NCBI RefSeq assembly: GCF_003344865.1
Contig: NZ_CP031165.1
Coordinates: 1-64,000 of the forward strand
Length of the DNA stretch: 64,000 bases
Source: Euzebya pacifica
Lineage (GTDB): Bacteria; Actinomycetota; Nitriliruptoria; Euzebyales; Euzebyaceae
Direction of reading: 5' to 3'
Part shown: positions 39,444-47,837 of the stretch, piece after piece
Layout of the letters: every line of letters starts with the position of its first letter
Position numbering within the stretch: position 1 is the stretch's first letter
Translations under genes and position numbers: made by a program
The notes under the pieces: generated by a model
Databases searched by the model: none
Seen by the model: only the letters and a program-made list of their open reading frames with translations
What the model was told of the DNA's origin: nothing

Positions 39444-41095
39444 TGCTCGGCAGCGTCTACGCCAAGTCCCTGCGTGACCGCTGGACCTCGGTGGCCGGTG
39501 CGGGCGTCGGCATCGGCCTGCTGCTGTGGATGGCCATGGCTGTGTACGCCGAGATCGACACGTCGTTCTACTACGAGCTGCCGGCGGCGTTCCTCGAGGC
39601 CGTCGGGATCTCCGCGGAGGTCGGCGGGATCGGCGGCATCGCCTACGGCGCCATGTACAACCTGATGGGCGCCATGACGCTGGCCGGTGTGGCCATCTCC
39701 TTCGGGGCCAGCGCCATTGCCGGGGAGGAACGGGCTGGGACGCTCGGGCTGCTGCTGGCCAACCCGCGCAGCCGCACCGACGTGACGGTGTCGAAGCTGG
39801 CGTCGATGGCCACCCTCCTCGCTGGAGGAGGGCTGATCTACCTCGGCGCCGCCCTGCTCGTGCCGGCCGTGCTGGGTGTCGACATCACCGGCATCCACGT
39901 CGCAGCGTTGATGCTGCACCTGACGGTCAACGCGCTGGTGTGGGGCATGGTCGCCTTCGCCATCGGCGGCTGGACGGGCAACCGCGGTGCGGCCGTCGGG
40001 GTGGCGGCTGGAACCATGGTCGTGTCCTGGCTGGCCACGTCGTTCCTGCCGTTGATCGAGGGCCTCGCCGACGTCGCGAAGGTCTTCCCCTGGTCCTGGT
40101 TCAACGGCAGCCAACCCGAGCTCAACGGCGTCGGCTGGGGCCACCTCGGCCTGCAGGTCGGGCTGTCCGTGGTCCTCGGCGCCGTGGCACTCATCGGTGT
40201 CCGCCGACGCGACCTGCGGGGCGCGAGCACCGGGACCACCATCCTCGACCGCTTGCGCACCAACCCACGGACCCAGGCCATCGTCGAGCGCCTGGCGGGG
40301 TCCGCCCGGGTGTCGGGGATCACCGCCCGAACGATCTCGGACCACCAGGCGCTGCTGTCGGTCGTGCTCGCGATCATCTTCTACATGGCGCTGCTCGTGG
40401 TGCCGATGTACAACCTGCTGCCCGACTCGATCGGCGAGGTCTTCAGCAACCTGCCGGACGCGATGATCGCGGCCATCGGTGGCGTCGACCTGTCCACGCC
40501 GAGCGGCTGGATCCAGGGTGAGCTGCTGGCGTCGGTCTTCCCAATCGCCGCCATCACGCTGTTCGCGTCGATGGGTTCGCGAGCCCTTGCGGGGGAGGAG
40601 GAGAACCGGACGATGGGGATGTTGCTGGCCAGCCCCATCTCCCGCAGGCGGGTGCTCGTCCACAAGGCCCTGGCCATGGTGGTCTTCGCCGTCGTCCTGG
40701 CCGTCGGCACGTTCGCCGGGTTGGCCATCGGCGTGCTGATCGCGGGGTTCGACCTGCCGATCGCCGGCGTCGCGGCTGCGTCGGTACTGGGCAGCCTGCT
40801 GGGCCTCGTCTTCGGCGGTGTCGCGCTGCTCATCGGTGCGGCGACCGGCCGGGTGAAGCTCGCGGTGTACGGCGCCGCCGGGTTGGGTGTGGTCGGGTAC
40901 TTCGTCGACTCGTTCTTCCCCCTGGCCGAGTCCTTCGAGCCGTTCGCGGTGCTGAGCCCGTTCCACTACTTCCTGTCCAGCGACCCGCTGGTCAACGGGA
41001 TGGCCTGGGGGCATGCCGGCGTGTTGGTCGGCATCTTCGTGGTGCTGGTCGCCGCGGCGGTCCCGCTGTTCGACCGGCGGGACCTCCGCGGCTGA
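39443..41095 (+). CDS. ABC-2-type permease, fused double length
   Basis: 550 residues with about 12 membrane segments in two homologous halves, each carrying GEERAGTLGLLLANPRSR or GEEENRTMGMLLASPISR. This repeated motif is typical of ABC-2 permeases whose two halves are fused, as in actinobacterial tetronasin/antibiotic export systems. It starts with an ATGA-type overlap after the ATPase gene. Substrate unknown; the REP pair follows 5 bases after the stop. Confidence 0.9.
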   Translation: MLGSVYAKSLRDRWTSVAGAGVGIGLLLWMAMAVYAEIDTSFYYELPAAFLEAVGISAEVGGIGGIAYGAMYNLMGAMTLAGVAISFGASAIAGEERAGTLGLLLANPRSRTDVTVSKLASMATLLAGGGLIYLGAALLVPAVLGVDITGIHVAALMLHLTVNALVWGMVAFAIGGWTGNRGAAVGVAAGTMVVSWLATSFLPLIEGLADVAKVFPWSWFNGSQPELNGVGWGHLGLQVGLSVVLGAVALIGVRRRDLRGASTGTTILDRLRTNPRTQAIVERLAGSARVSGITARTISDHQALLSVVLAIIFYMALLVVPMYNLLPDSIGEVFSNLPDAMIAAIGGVDLSTPSGWIQGELLASVFPIAAITLFASMGSRALAGEEENRTMGMLLASPISRRRVLVHKALAMVVFAVVLAVGTFAGLAIGVLIAGFDLPIAGVAAASVLGSLLGLVFGGVALLIGAATGRVKLAVYGAAGLGVVGYFVDSFFPLAESFEPFAVLSPFHYFLSSDPLVNGMAWGHAGVLVGIFVVLVAAAVPLFDRRDLRG

Positions 41096-41100
41096 GGAGA

Positions 41101-41187
41101 TGTGCAGCTCGGCCAGCTGGCCGGCTGAGCTGCACCAGACGGTCGAGGGGTGGTGCAGCACGGCCAGCACGGCGGCCGAGCTGCACA
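41101..41187. repeat. Two REP-like palindromes downstream of the ABC operon
   Basis: Units at 41101-41135 and 41153-41187 share the pattern TGTGCAGCTCGGCC...GGCCG...GAGCTGCAC with the pair at 37719-37805. Each can form a hairpin. The first starts 5 bases after the permease stop and may end transcription or protect the 3' end. Confidence 0.75.
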
Positions 41188-41224
41188 ACTCGGGTCGTGG
41201 TGGAGGGCCGGCCGTGGCGTCGGG

Positions 41225-41878
41225 TCAGCGCTCGATGGCCAGCGCGACCGCCGTGTGGGCGTCGCCCTGCTCGCCCGCCCAGGAGAGGGCGAGGTGGTAG
41301 GAGCCGGGCTCGAGGGTCGAGACGTCGATCAGGTTCACGCCCGGGTGCTCCTCGACCACGGTCAGCTCGGTGCGGTCGGCGTCGGCTGGCTCGGCGGCGG
41401 GGTCGGCCTCGTCCAGCGGCCAGGCGTAGGCGGTGACGGTGCCGGGTTCGTAGGTGACGACGAGCTGGGCGTCGGCCTTCAAGGGGTACTCCATCGGCGT
41501 CGGGGCTCCGTCGCTGCAGACGCCGGTGTCCTCGGTGGTCCAGCAGGAGGCGTACGGGTCGGCCGACAACGAGTCGGTTTCGGAGGAGACACCGAAGCTG
41601 GGTGGCTCGGCGAGCGGGCCGGGAGGGCCGGCCCCGTCGCCGATGCCGCCGTCGGGTTCGACGGGGATGGGCCCGTCGTCGATCGGGGCGGAGGAGTCGC
41701 CGGGGGCGCCGGCACCATCACCGATGCCGCCGTCGGGCTCGACGGGGATCGGGGCCTCGCTGGCGGTGTCGTCGTCGGCCGGCCCGCCGGCGCCGACCGC
41801 GGTGCCGTCGGCACAGGCGGTCAGGGCGAGCAGGAGGACGGACAGCAGGAGCAGTCGCGGGATGGTCAGTGTTGGCAT
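41225..41878 (-). CDS. Lipoprotein with internal Pro/Gly/Asp repeats
   Basis: 217 residues. Lipobox LTACADG at about 19-22 and GGAAGGG before the ATG. Residues 40-85 hold two copies of PIPVEPDGGIGDGAG, a low-complexity linker. The C-terminal part ADAQLVVTYEPGTVTAYAWPLD...PGSYHLALSWAGEQGDAHTAVALAIE looks like a compact beta domain with two Cys (CWTTEDTGVC) probably disulfide-linked. No function recognised. Convergent with the ABC operon. Confidence 0.75.
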   Translation of the reverse strand: MPTLTIPRLLLLSVLLLALTACADGTAVGAGGPADDDTASEAPIPVEPDGGIGDGAGAPGDSSAPIDDGPIPVEPDGGIGDGAGPPGPLAEPPSFGVSSETDSLSADPYASCWTTEDTGVCSDGAPTPMEYPLKADAQLVVTYEPGTVTAYAWPLDEADPAAEPADADRTELTVVEEHPGVNLIDVSTLEPGSYHLALSWAGEQGDAHTAVALAIER

Positions 41879-41938
41879 GTCCCTTCCGACGCCGCTGACG
41901 GGGTGATCGTTCCATGTCCGGGAGGGCGGAAATGTGAG

Positions 41939-41968
41939 TTGGCCGACACGCCGGGGCCTCGCTACACT
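41939..41968 (+). promoter_or_regulatory. tRNA-Leu promoter
   Basis: TTGGCC 41939-41944 and TACACT 41963-41968 with an 18-base spacer, about 27 bases before the tRNA. Same elements and spacing as the tRNA-Ile promoter. Confidence 0.6.
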
Positions 41969-41995
41969 CTCCGTTCCTCACTGCGATGAGGCCAC

Positions 41996-42079
41996 GGGCG
42001 AGTGGCGGAATTGGCAGACGCGCACGGTTCAGGTCCGTGTGGACTTAGGTCCTTGGGGGTTCAAGTCCCCCCTCGCCCA
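41996..42079 (+). tRNA. tRNA-Leu (CAG)
   Basis: 84-base class II tRNA with a long variable arm. GGGCGAG 41996-42002 pairs with CTCGCCC 42072-42078, discriminator A 42079, anticodon loop TTCAGGT (CAG) and T-loop TTCAAGT. CCA is not encoded. A tRNA-Leu also lies just beyond the kinase cluster near the mycobacterial origin. Confidence 0.97.
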
Positions 42080-42109
42080 CCCACAGTCGGATTCTCCACC
42101 GGCCAGCAC

Positions 42110-42156
42110 CCGTCACCTCGTGACGGCCTGACCGTTCCGTCGGACCACTCTCCGAC
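42110..42156 (+). terminator. Paired hairpins downstream of tRNA-Leu
   Basis: A perfect 7-bp stem with a CTC loop (CCGTCAC 42110-42116 / GTGACGG 42120-42126) is followed by GTCGGA 42139-42144 / TCCGAC 42151-42156 with a 6-base loop. No T-run, as usual in actinobacteria. Probable tRNA transcript end. The rest of the gap to 42334 shows no gene, only a -10-like GATAGGGT near 42289. Confidence 0.55.
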
Positions 42157-42334
42157 GTCGATCGGTCCACGCACCCATCCGGTGCCGACGCCACACCGGT
42201 GGTCTGTCACCGCCGCCGCTGCCCTCCCCCGCGGGTGTTCCCGTCCCCGAACGATCGGCAAGCTTCCCCGGGCCGGCGAGGGTCACGGGATAGGGTCCGG
42301 CGCCCAAAAGTCCCTGACCCACGGAGAAAATCGC

Positions 42335-43414
42335 ATGCACCGCTCCACCCGACGACTTGCCACGACGCTGGTCGTCCTGACTGTCCTGAGCCTGTTCCCC
42401 AGCGTCGCCCACGCCCAGCCCCAGGCCTTGAGGCGCGCGGCAGACGTGGGCAGCGGCCAACCCGTGGAGGCTGCGCTCGCCGTGTCCCAGGAGGTGTTCG
42501 CCGACGACAGCGCGCCGGCAGTGGTCCTCGGACGCAGCGATGACTTCGCCGACAACCTCGGCGGCGCGGTGCTGGCCCGGACCCTGGGCGCTCCGCTGCT
42601 GCTGAACCCGTCCGACAGCCTGGACGAGCGCGTCCGCGCCGAGATGGACCGCGTCCTGCCGCCCGGGAACTGCGCCGAGCTGGTGGACCGCGGCGAGTTC
42701 GAGGTCTACATGCTCGGTGGGACCAACGCGCTGTCGCAGGAGATCGAGGACGAGCTGTTCGGGGAGTACTGCTACAAGAGGGTGAGCGGACCCACCCGTG
42801 TGGAGACGTCGCTGCAGGTTGCCGAAGAGGTCCTGCACATCCGCGAGAACCGCGGCGAGACCGGCGAGCCCGAGCTCCTCATCGCGCGCTCCGACAACGC
42901 CGTGGACTCCGCCACCGGGGGGGCGTACGGAGGCATGTTCGGTGCCCCGGTCCTGGTGACCCCGTCCCACACGCTCCACCCGGACATCGGTCGCTTCATC
43001 AACCTGGGTGTCAGCTCCGTCACCCTGCTCGGCGGTGAGGCTGCCCTCAGCGCCGAGGTCGAGGCCATGGTCAACGAGGCGCTCAGCGACCAGGAGATCG
43101 TCGCCACCAGGCTGGCCGGTGCCTCCCGCGACGACACGGCTCGCGTCATCGCCGAGGACTTCGCCGCGCGCAGCAGCGGCATCGACGCGGTCACGCTGGT
43201 CAACGGGTACGTGGACGACGCCTGGGTCCTGGCGTTCACCTCCGCCGCGGTCAACACTGGCGAGCCGGTGCTCTACGTGGCCGCTGACGACCTGCTGGAG
43301 ACCACCCGGTCGTTCATCGGGGCCCAGGCCCCGCTCAGCACGGTGAGCGCCTTCGGCGACAGCAGCCTCGTGTCCGACGTGGTCCTGCAGGAGGCCGCCA
43401 GCGCGGCCGGCTGA
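42335..43414 (+). CDS. Secreted protein made of CWB2 repeats
   Basis: 359 residues: signal peptide RLATTLVVLTVLSLFPSVAHA then roughly three CWB2 modules and no other domain (GSGQPVEAALAVSQEVF; VSGPTRVETSLQVAEEVL; LAGASRDDTARVIAEDF; with GAPLLLNPSD and GAPVLVTPSH as the PILL-like motif). Two Cys (NCAEL, YCYK) may form a disulfide. Probably a wall-associated structural protein. CGGAGA precedes the ATG by about 8 bases. Confidence 0.85.
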   Translation: MHRSTRRLATTLVVLTVLSLFPSVAHAQPQALRRAADVGSGQPVEAALAVSQEVFADDSAPAVVLGRSDDFADNLGGAVLARTLGAPLLLNPSDSLDERVRAEMDRVLPPGNCAELVDRGEFEVYMLGGTNALSQEIEDELFGEYCYKRVSGPTRVETSLQVAEEVLHIRENRGETGEPELLIARSDNAVDSATGGAYGGMFGAPVLVTPSHTLHPDIGRFINLGVSSVTLLGGEAALSAEVEAMVNEALSDQEIVATRLAGASRDDTARVIAEDFAARSSGIDAVTLVNGYVDDAWVLAFTSAAVNTGEPVLYVAADDLLETTRSFIGAQAPLSTVSAFGDSSLVSDVVLQEAASAAG

Positions 43415-43691
43415 TCGTTCGTGGTCGGTCGTCGGAGGGGTGTCCCACCGGCGGCCGACCCGCTCTGCTACCCGCCCGCCGCTCGGGCCCGAGGGGCGTC
43501 GGTGGGCGCCGTGGCCCCCTCGGACGACCGCGGTTGACCTCCGTGGCAACGGACCGCATGCCGGGCCCTCGACCACGCGAAGGACCTGCCGTGACCCTGC
43601 ACCAGGGCCGTGGTGGCGAATCCCACACGTACGAGGCAGCAAGTCCGCGCGCCGATCGCGCGGTTCGTAGGCTGAGTCGGAGGAGGTCGGC

Positions 43692-45602
43692 GTGGACGTG
43701 TTCGGATCGTTGAGGCGGCAGACAGGACGCGGCGCGATTGCCTCGATCCGAGGGGGCATGTGGGTGGCGACCCAGGTGGTGCGGAAGGCAGAGTCCTTGG
43801 CCAGCTCGCTGGACACCGATACCCGGCACGCACTGCGCAACGGGCCGCCCGGCGAGGTGGTGGACCTCAACCGGGACGACGGCGCCCGAGTTCGGGTCCA
43901 CCTCGCTGGCGACCCGAACGGTGACGTCGTGGTGCTGACGCACGGCTACGGGTTGACCGCAGCGTCCTGGAACCTGGTGGCGACGCCACTGGTCGAGCAA
44001 GGGTTCCGCGTGGTCACGTTCGACTGGCGAGGACACGGCGGCTCATTGGACGACGACCGCCACGTCACGACCGACGAGTTGGTCAGCGACCTGCGCACCG
44101 TGCTCGAGCACCTCGAGGCCGACGACGCGTTGCTCGTCGCCCACTCGACCGGCGGGTTCATCACGCTCGCGACGCTGGTGGAGCACCCGGAAGCCGCTGA
44201 CCGGCTGCGCGGACTCATCCTCGTCGCGACGCTGGCCGGTGACCTGTTCGACGGGGCGCCAGCCGACGCCGTCGACGGAGCCGCCACCCGCACGAGCGTG
44301 CCGGCACGGCTGCTGCGCAACAGCACCCTCGGCCTGCTGCTCGGCGGCTTCGCGCAGGGCGCCGGGGTGTCCTCAGCGGTGTCCGAGGAGCTCCTCGACG
44401 AGTTCGCCCGCACAAACCACCATGCGCTCGCGACGCTGATCGGTGAGCTGTCGAACCGCAGCTACTAAGGACGGCTGCACCGGATCGACCTGCCGGCCAT
44501 CGTCGTGGTCGCCGGCAGCGACAGCACCACCCCGTCGGGACACGGCAGGTCCATCGCCAACGAGATCCCCAACGCTCACCTGGTGACGGTCGATGGTGCG
44601 AGCCACCTCCTGAACTGGCACCGCCCGCAGCGCATCGTGGAGCTCGTGGTTGACTTCGACGCCGTCACCCGGCCGCCCGAGGACGCCCCCGATCGCCGCA
44701 GCGCCCTGGTCGTGCTGAACCCGGCGTCGGGTGACCACGACGCCGACGAGACCCAGCACGCGATCACCGAGACCCTGGGAGCCGACCGCGTCGACGTCGA
44801 GGTGCGGCGCACCGAGGGAGAGGGGGACGCGCGGCAGTGGGCCGCAGAGGCCGCGAGACAGGGCAGCCACGACATGGTGGTCGCCGTCGGCGGCGACGGC
44901 ACGGTCCGAGAGGTCATCTCGGGGGTGGCGTCCGCCGACGGCGGCGTGACGGTCGGGATCGTGCCGACGGGGACCGCCAACCTCCTCGCCCGAGCCCTCG
45001 CCATCCCGGTCGACGACCCCGGTGCGGCCGCGCAGGTTGCCGCCGGCGCTCGCGCGCGTGACCTCGACGTGCTGCACCTCCTGGACCGCGACGAGCACGC
45101 GGTGCTCATGGTGGACGCGGGCTTCGACGCCGAGCTGGTGCGCGACGCCTCCCGCGGTGTCAAGAACGTGCTCGGCTCGCTGGCCTACGTGCTGGCCGGG
45201 CTGCGCAACACCGTCGGGCTCGACGAGCGCCACCTCGAGCTCGAGGTCGACGGCGAGCGACGCACGGTCCGGGGCCACTCCGTGCTCTGCCTGAACATCG
45301 GACGCATCGGGCAGAGCGTCATCGTCGATGCCGACATACGACCGGACGACGGTCGGCTGCACGTCGGGATCGTCCGACGCGCCACACCATGGCACGTGCT
45401 GACGACAGCAGCAGGCATGACAGCGCTCGGTCGCGACGCCCATCCGAACACGGAGTGGGTTTCGTGCCGGCGGCTCCGGCTCGAGGCCGAACCGGCGCTC
45501 GAGCTGCAGGTCGACGGCGATCCCGCCGGCCAGACGCCCGTCGAGCTCGAGGTGCTGCCGGCGGCCGTCAGGGTTGCGGTGCCCGAGCGCAGCAGCCGCT
45601 GA
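43692..45602 (+). pseudogene. Alpha/beta hydrolase-diacylglycerol kinase fusion interrupted by in-frame TAA
   Basis: A single reading frame carries an alpha/beta hydrolase (HGYGLTAASW, nucleophile Ser152 in VAHSTGG) and, after codon 259 (TAA at 44466-44468), its remaining catalytic residues: Asp277 in AGSDSTTP and His305 in DGASHLLN. A DAG/sphingosine-kinase-type domain follows (GGDGTVREV at 400-408, VPTGTANLLARAL). The frame is unbroken except for the stop, so one substitution explains it. The product ending at 44468 would lack Asp and His. The kinase part has no convincing own ribosome site (GTG 44505 is weak). Start GTG 43692 has GGAGGAGG and TAGGCT 43668-43673 upstream. The 277-base gap before it holds nothing else. 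Confidence 0.8.
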
Positions 45603-45701
45603 GCCGGGCGAACGGGCCGCGTGGTCGGGGCGCGGGGCCGGCACCAGACGGGACCGGGGTGCGGTCCGGGCCACACGCACACCGTCGCTACGCTGGGGCG
45701 G

Positions 45702-46793
45702 ATGGGAGCAGACCCTGTTGACGGGACCGGAGCCGACCTCCACCGGCTGCTCGACGTCCGGACGATCTACCTGCAGCCGGCAGTCCTGGACCTGCCGACC
45801 GGCCGACAGGTGCTCGACCGATTCCCCCATGCCGAGCGCATCGAGGTGGAGGGACACCAGGGCATCGCGGGGCTGCACGGCAACGAGGGCAACGCCGAAC
45901 GCTGGATGGCGGTCAAGCGGCACGCCCTCGTCCTCGGTGTGCTGTCCTCGCCGAGGGTGCGGCCAAACGGGCGCTCGGCGGACTTCATCGCCCCGTCGCT
46001 GGCCAACGGGTGTGCGATGGCGTGCGCCTACTGCTACGTCCCGCGCCGCAAGGGCTACGCAAACCCGATCACCGTGTACTGCAACACCGAGCGGATCCTG
46101 GCCACCCTTCGCCGGCACGCCGACAAACAGGGTCCCAAGACCACACCCAACCAGTGCGACCCCGACCGCTGGGTCTACGACCTCGGGGAGAACAGCGACG
46201 CGTCGGTGGATGCGTTGCTGTCCGACGCCACACGGCAGGCCGTGGGGCTGCTGCGCGACCACCCCCACGCCAAGGCCAGCTTCGCGACCAAGTACGTCAA
46301 CCGGGACCTGCTCACCTGGGACCCCGCGCAGCAGCGCATCCGGTTCTCGCTGATGCCCGCCGCCATGGCTGGCCTGCTGGACCTGCGAACCAGCCCGATC
46401 TCGCAGCGCATCGCGGCCATCAACGACTTCGTCGACGCCGGATGGGAGGTCCACCTCAACTTCTCGCCCGTGGTGCTCCACGAGGGGTGGCAGGCGGAAT
46501 GGGCACCGCTGCTGGAGGAGCTGGCCGATGTGCTGTCCCCGGCTGCCCGCGCGCAGCTGGCCGCCGAGGTCATCATGCTGACCCACAACGCCGACCTCCA
46601 CGAGGTCAACATGCGCTGGCACCCCAAGGCCGAGGACGTGTTGTGGCGCCCGGACATCCAGGAGGTGAAGCGCTCGCAGAGCGGTCAGGTCAACGTGCGC
46701 TATCGGACCGGCTGGAAGGGACAGTGGGTGCAGCAGTTCCGCGACCTGGTGGACCAGCACCTGCCCGGATGCCGGATCCGGTACGCCTTCTGA
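45702..46793 (+). CDS. Spore-photoproduct-lyase-like radical SAM protein
   Basis: 363 residues. The radical SAM cluster motif CAMACAYC (CxxxCxxC) lies at about residues 105-112. Downstream similarity to SplB includes FATKYVNRDLL, RIRFSLMPAA and FVDAGWEVHLNFSPVVLHEGWQ. In SplB a Cys in a CTSD context donates the hydrogen; the aligned place here reads GENSD, so the classical lyase chemistry is doubtful. Start ATG 45702, 7 bases after TACGCT, suggests a leaderless mRNA. Role in a non-spore-former is unknown. Confidence 0.8.
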   Translation: MGADPVDGTGADLHRLLDVRTIYLQPAVLDLPTGRQVLDRFPHAERIEVEGHQGIAGLHGNEGNAERWMAVKRHALVLGVLSSPRVRPNGRSADFIAPSLANGCAMACAYCYVPRRKGYANPITVYCNTERILATLRRHADKQGPKTTPNQCDPDRWVYDLGENSDASVDALLSDATRQAVGLLRDHPHAKASFATKYVNRDLLTWDPAQQRIRFSLMPAAMAGLLDLRTSPISQRIAAINDFVDAGWEVHLNFSPVVLHEGWQAEWAPLLEELADVLSPAARAQLAAEVIMLTHNADLHEVNMRWHPKAEDVLWRPDIQEVKRSQSGQVNVRYRTGWKGQWVQQFRDLVDQHLPGCRIRYAF

Positions 46794-46869
46794 TTCGCTC
46801 GGCCCCGACATCGTCGCCGGTACGAAGTTGCTCAGCTCGGCGGCCAACCGTCCGATCAGAGATGTGCGA

Positions 46870-46889
46870 ACCACCCAAGGACGGGTGGT
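46870..46889 (+). promoter_or_regulatory. Hairpin in flagellin 5' leader
   Basis: ACCACCC (46870-46876) and GGGTGGT (46883-46889) form a 7-bp stem with a 6-base loop 27 bases before the flagellin ATG. The direct repeat TGCGAAC flanks it. May affect mRNA stability or translation. Confidence 0.45.
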
Positions 46890-46916
46890 GCGAACCCACT
46901 CACGGAGGAGGCGGGC

Positions 46917-47777
46917 ATGCGCATCAACAGCAACTTGATGAGCGTCAACGCGCACAGGAACCTTTCACAGACACAGAACGCGCTCGGGAAGAACCTCGAG
47001 AAGCTGTCGTCGGGTCTTCGGATCAACCGGGCCGGCGACGACGCCGCGGGCCTCGTGATCAGCGAGAACCTGCGCAGCCAGGTCGGGGGCCTCGCGGTCG
47101 CTGGTCGCAACGTCCAGGACGGCATCTCCCTCGTGCAGACCGCCGAGGGGGCGCTGAACGAGATGCACGGCATGCTCCAGCGCATGCGTGACCTGGCCGT
47201 CCAGGCCAGCAACACCGGCGCCAACGGCGGCTCGGGCGGGGCGTCGGTCGCGGCCGCACAGGCCGAGGTCGACCAGCTGCACGACGCGATCCAGCAGATC
47301 AACGCCACCACCCAGTTCAACGGCGCCAACGTGCTCGACGCCGGGACCTTCACCTTCCAGGTCGGGGCCAACGGCGGCGAGACACTGAGCGTCTCGGTCT
47401 CCACCTTCATGGACGTCAACTTCCTCGGCACCGGCGCCAATGAGCTGATCTCCGACCTCAAGTCCGGCGGTGTGGCCGACTTCGACTCCTCGGCCACCGC
47501 CGCCAGCGACGCCATCGGGATCATCGACGACGCGATCGCCCAGGTCTCGGCGCAGCGCGCCACGTTCGGCGCCACGCAGAACCGCCTGGAGCACACGCTC
47601 AACAACCTGCAGGTCGCCAGCGAGAACCTCGCCGCCTCGGAGTCCCGTATCCGGGACGTCGACATGGCACAGGAGATGACGGCGTTCACCCGCAACCAGA
47701 TCCTGTCCCAGGCCGGGACCGCGATGCTGTCCCAGGCCAACGCCGTCCCCCAGGGTGTGCTCTCGCTCCTCGGGTAG
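46917..47777 (+). CDS. Flagellin
   Basis: 286-residue filament subunit with complete N-terminal D0/D1 (MRINSNLMSVNAHRNLSQTQ..., LRINRAGDDAAGLVIS) and C-terminal D1/D0 (RLEHTLNNLQVASENLAASESRIRDVDMAQEM...ANAVPQGVLSLL). The surface-exposed middle is short, so filaments would be thin-walled. Starts with CGGAGGAGG before ATG. No other flagellar gene is in the window; motility genes must lie elsewhere. Confidence 0.96.
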   Translation: MRINSNLMSVNAHRNLSQTQNALGKNLEKLSSGLRINRAGDDAAGLVISENLRSQVGGLAVAGRNVQDGISLVQTAEGALNEMHGMLQRMRDLAVQASNTGANGGSGGASVAAAQAEVDQLHDAIQQINATTQFNGANVLDAGTFTFQVGANGGETLSVSVSTFMDVNFLGTGANELISDLKSGGVADFDSSATAASDAIGIIDDAIAQVSAQRATFGATQNRLEHTLNNLQVASENLAASESRIRDVDMAQEMTAFTRNQILSQAGTAMLSQANAVPQGVLSLLG

Positions 47778-47837
47778 TCCTTCGGGGAGGTCACGGCCAC
47801 CCCGGTTCAGCCGCGCGTCGCGGGGTAGGACCGGTGG

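Noticed and set aside
41939-41950. Additional half copy of the 52863 palindrome before tRNA-Leu
   Set aside because: TTGGCCGACACG here is only 12 bases and coincides with the -35 box of tRNA-Leu, so similarity is probably chance.
44466-44468. Stop-codon recoding (selenocysteine or pyrrolysine) at the TAA
   Set aside because: Those use TGA and TAG, and no structure typical of recoding was recognised.
44505-45602. Separate diacylglycerol kinase gene starting at GTG 44505
   Set aside because: No ribosome site, and the start falls in the middle of the hydrolase domain in the same frame, so it is better seen as the rest of an interrupted fusion.
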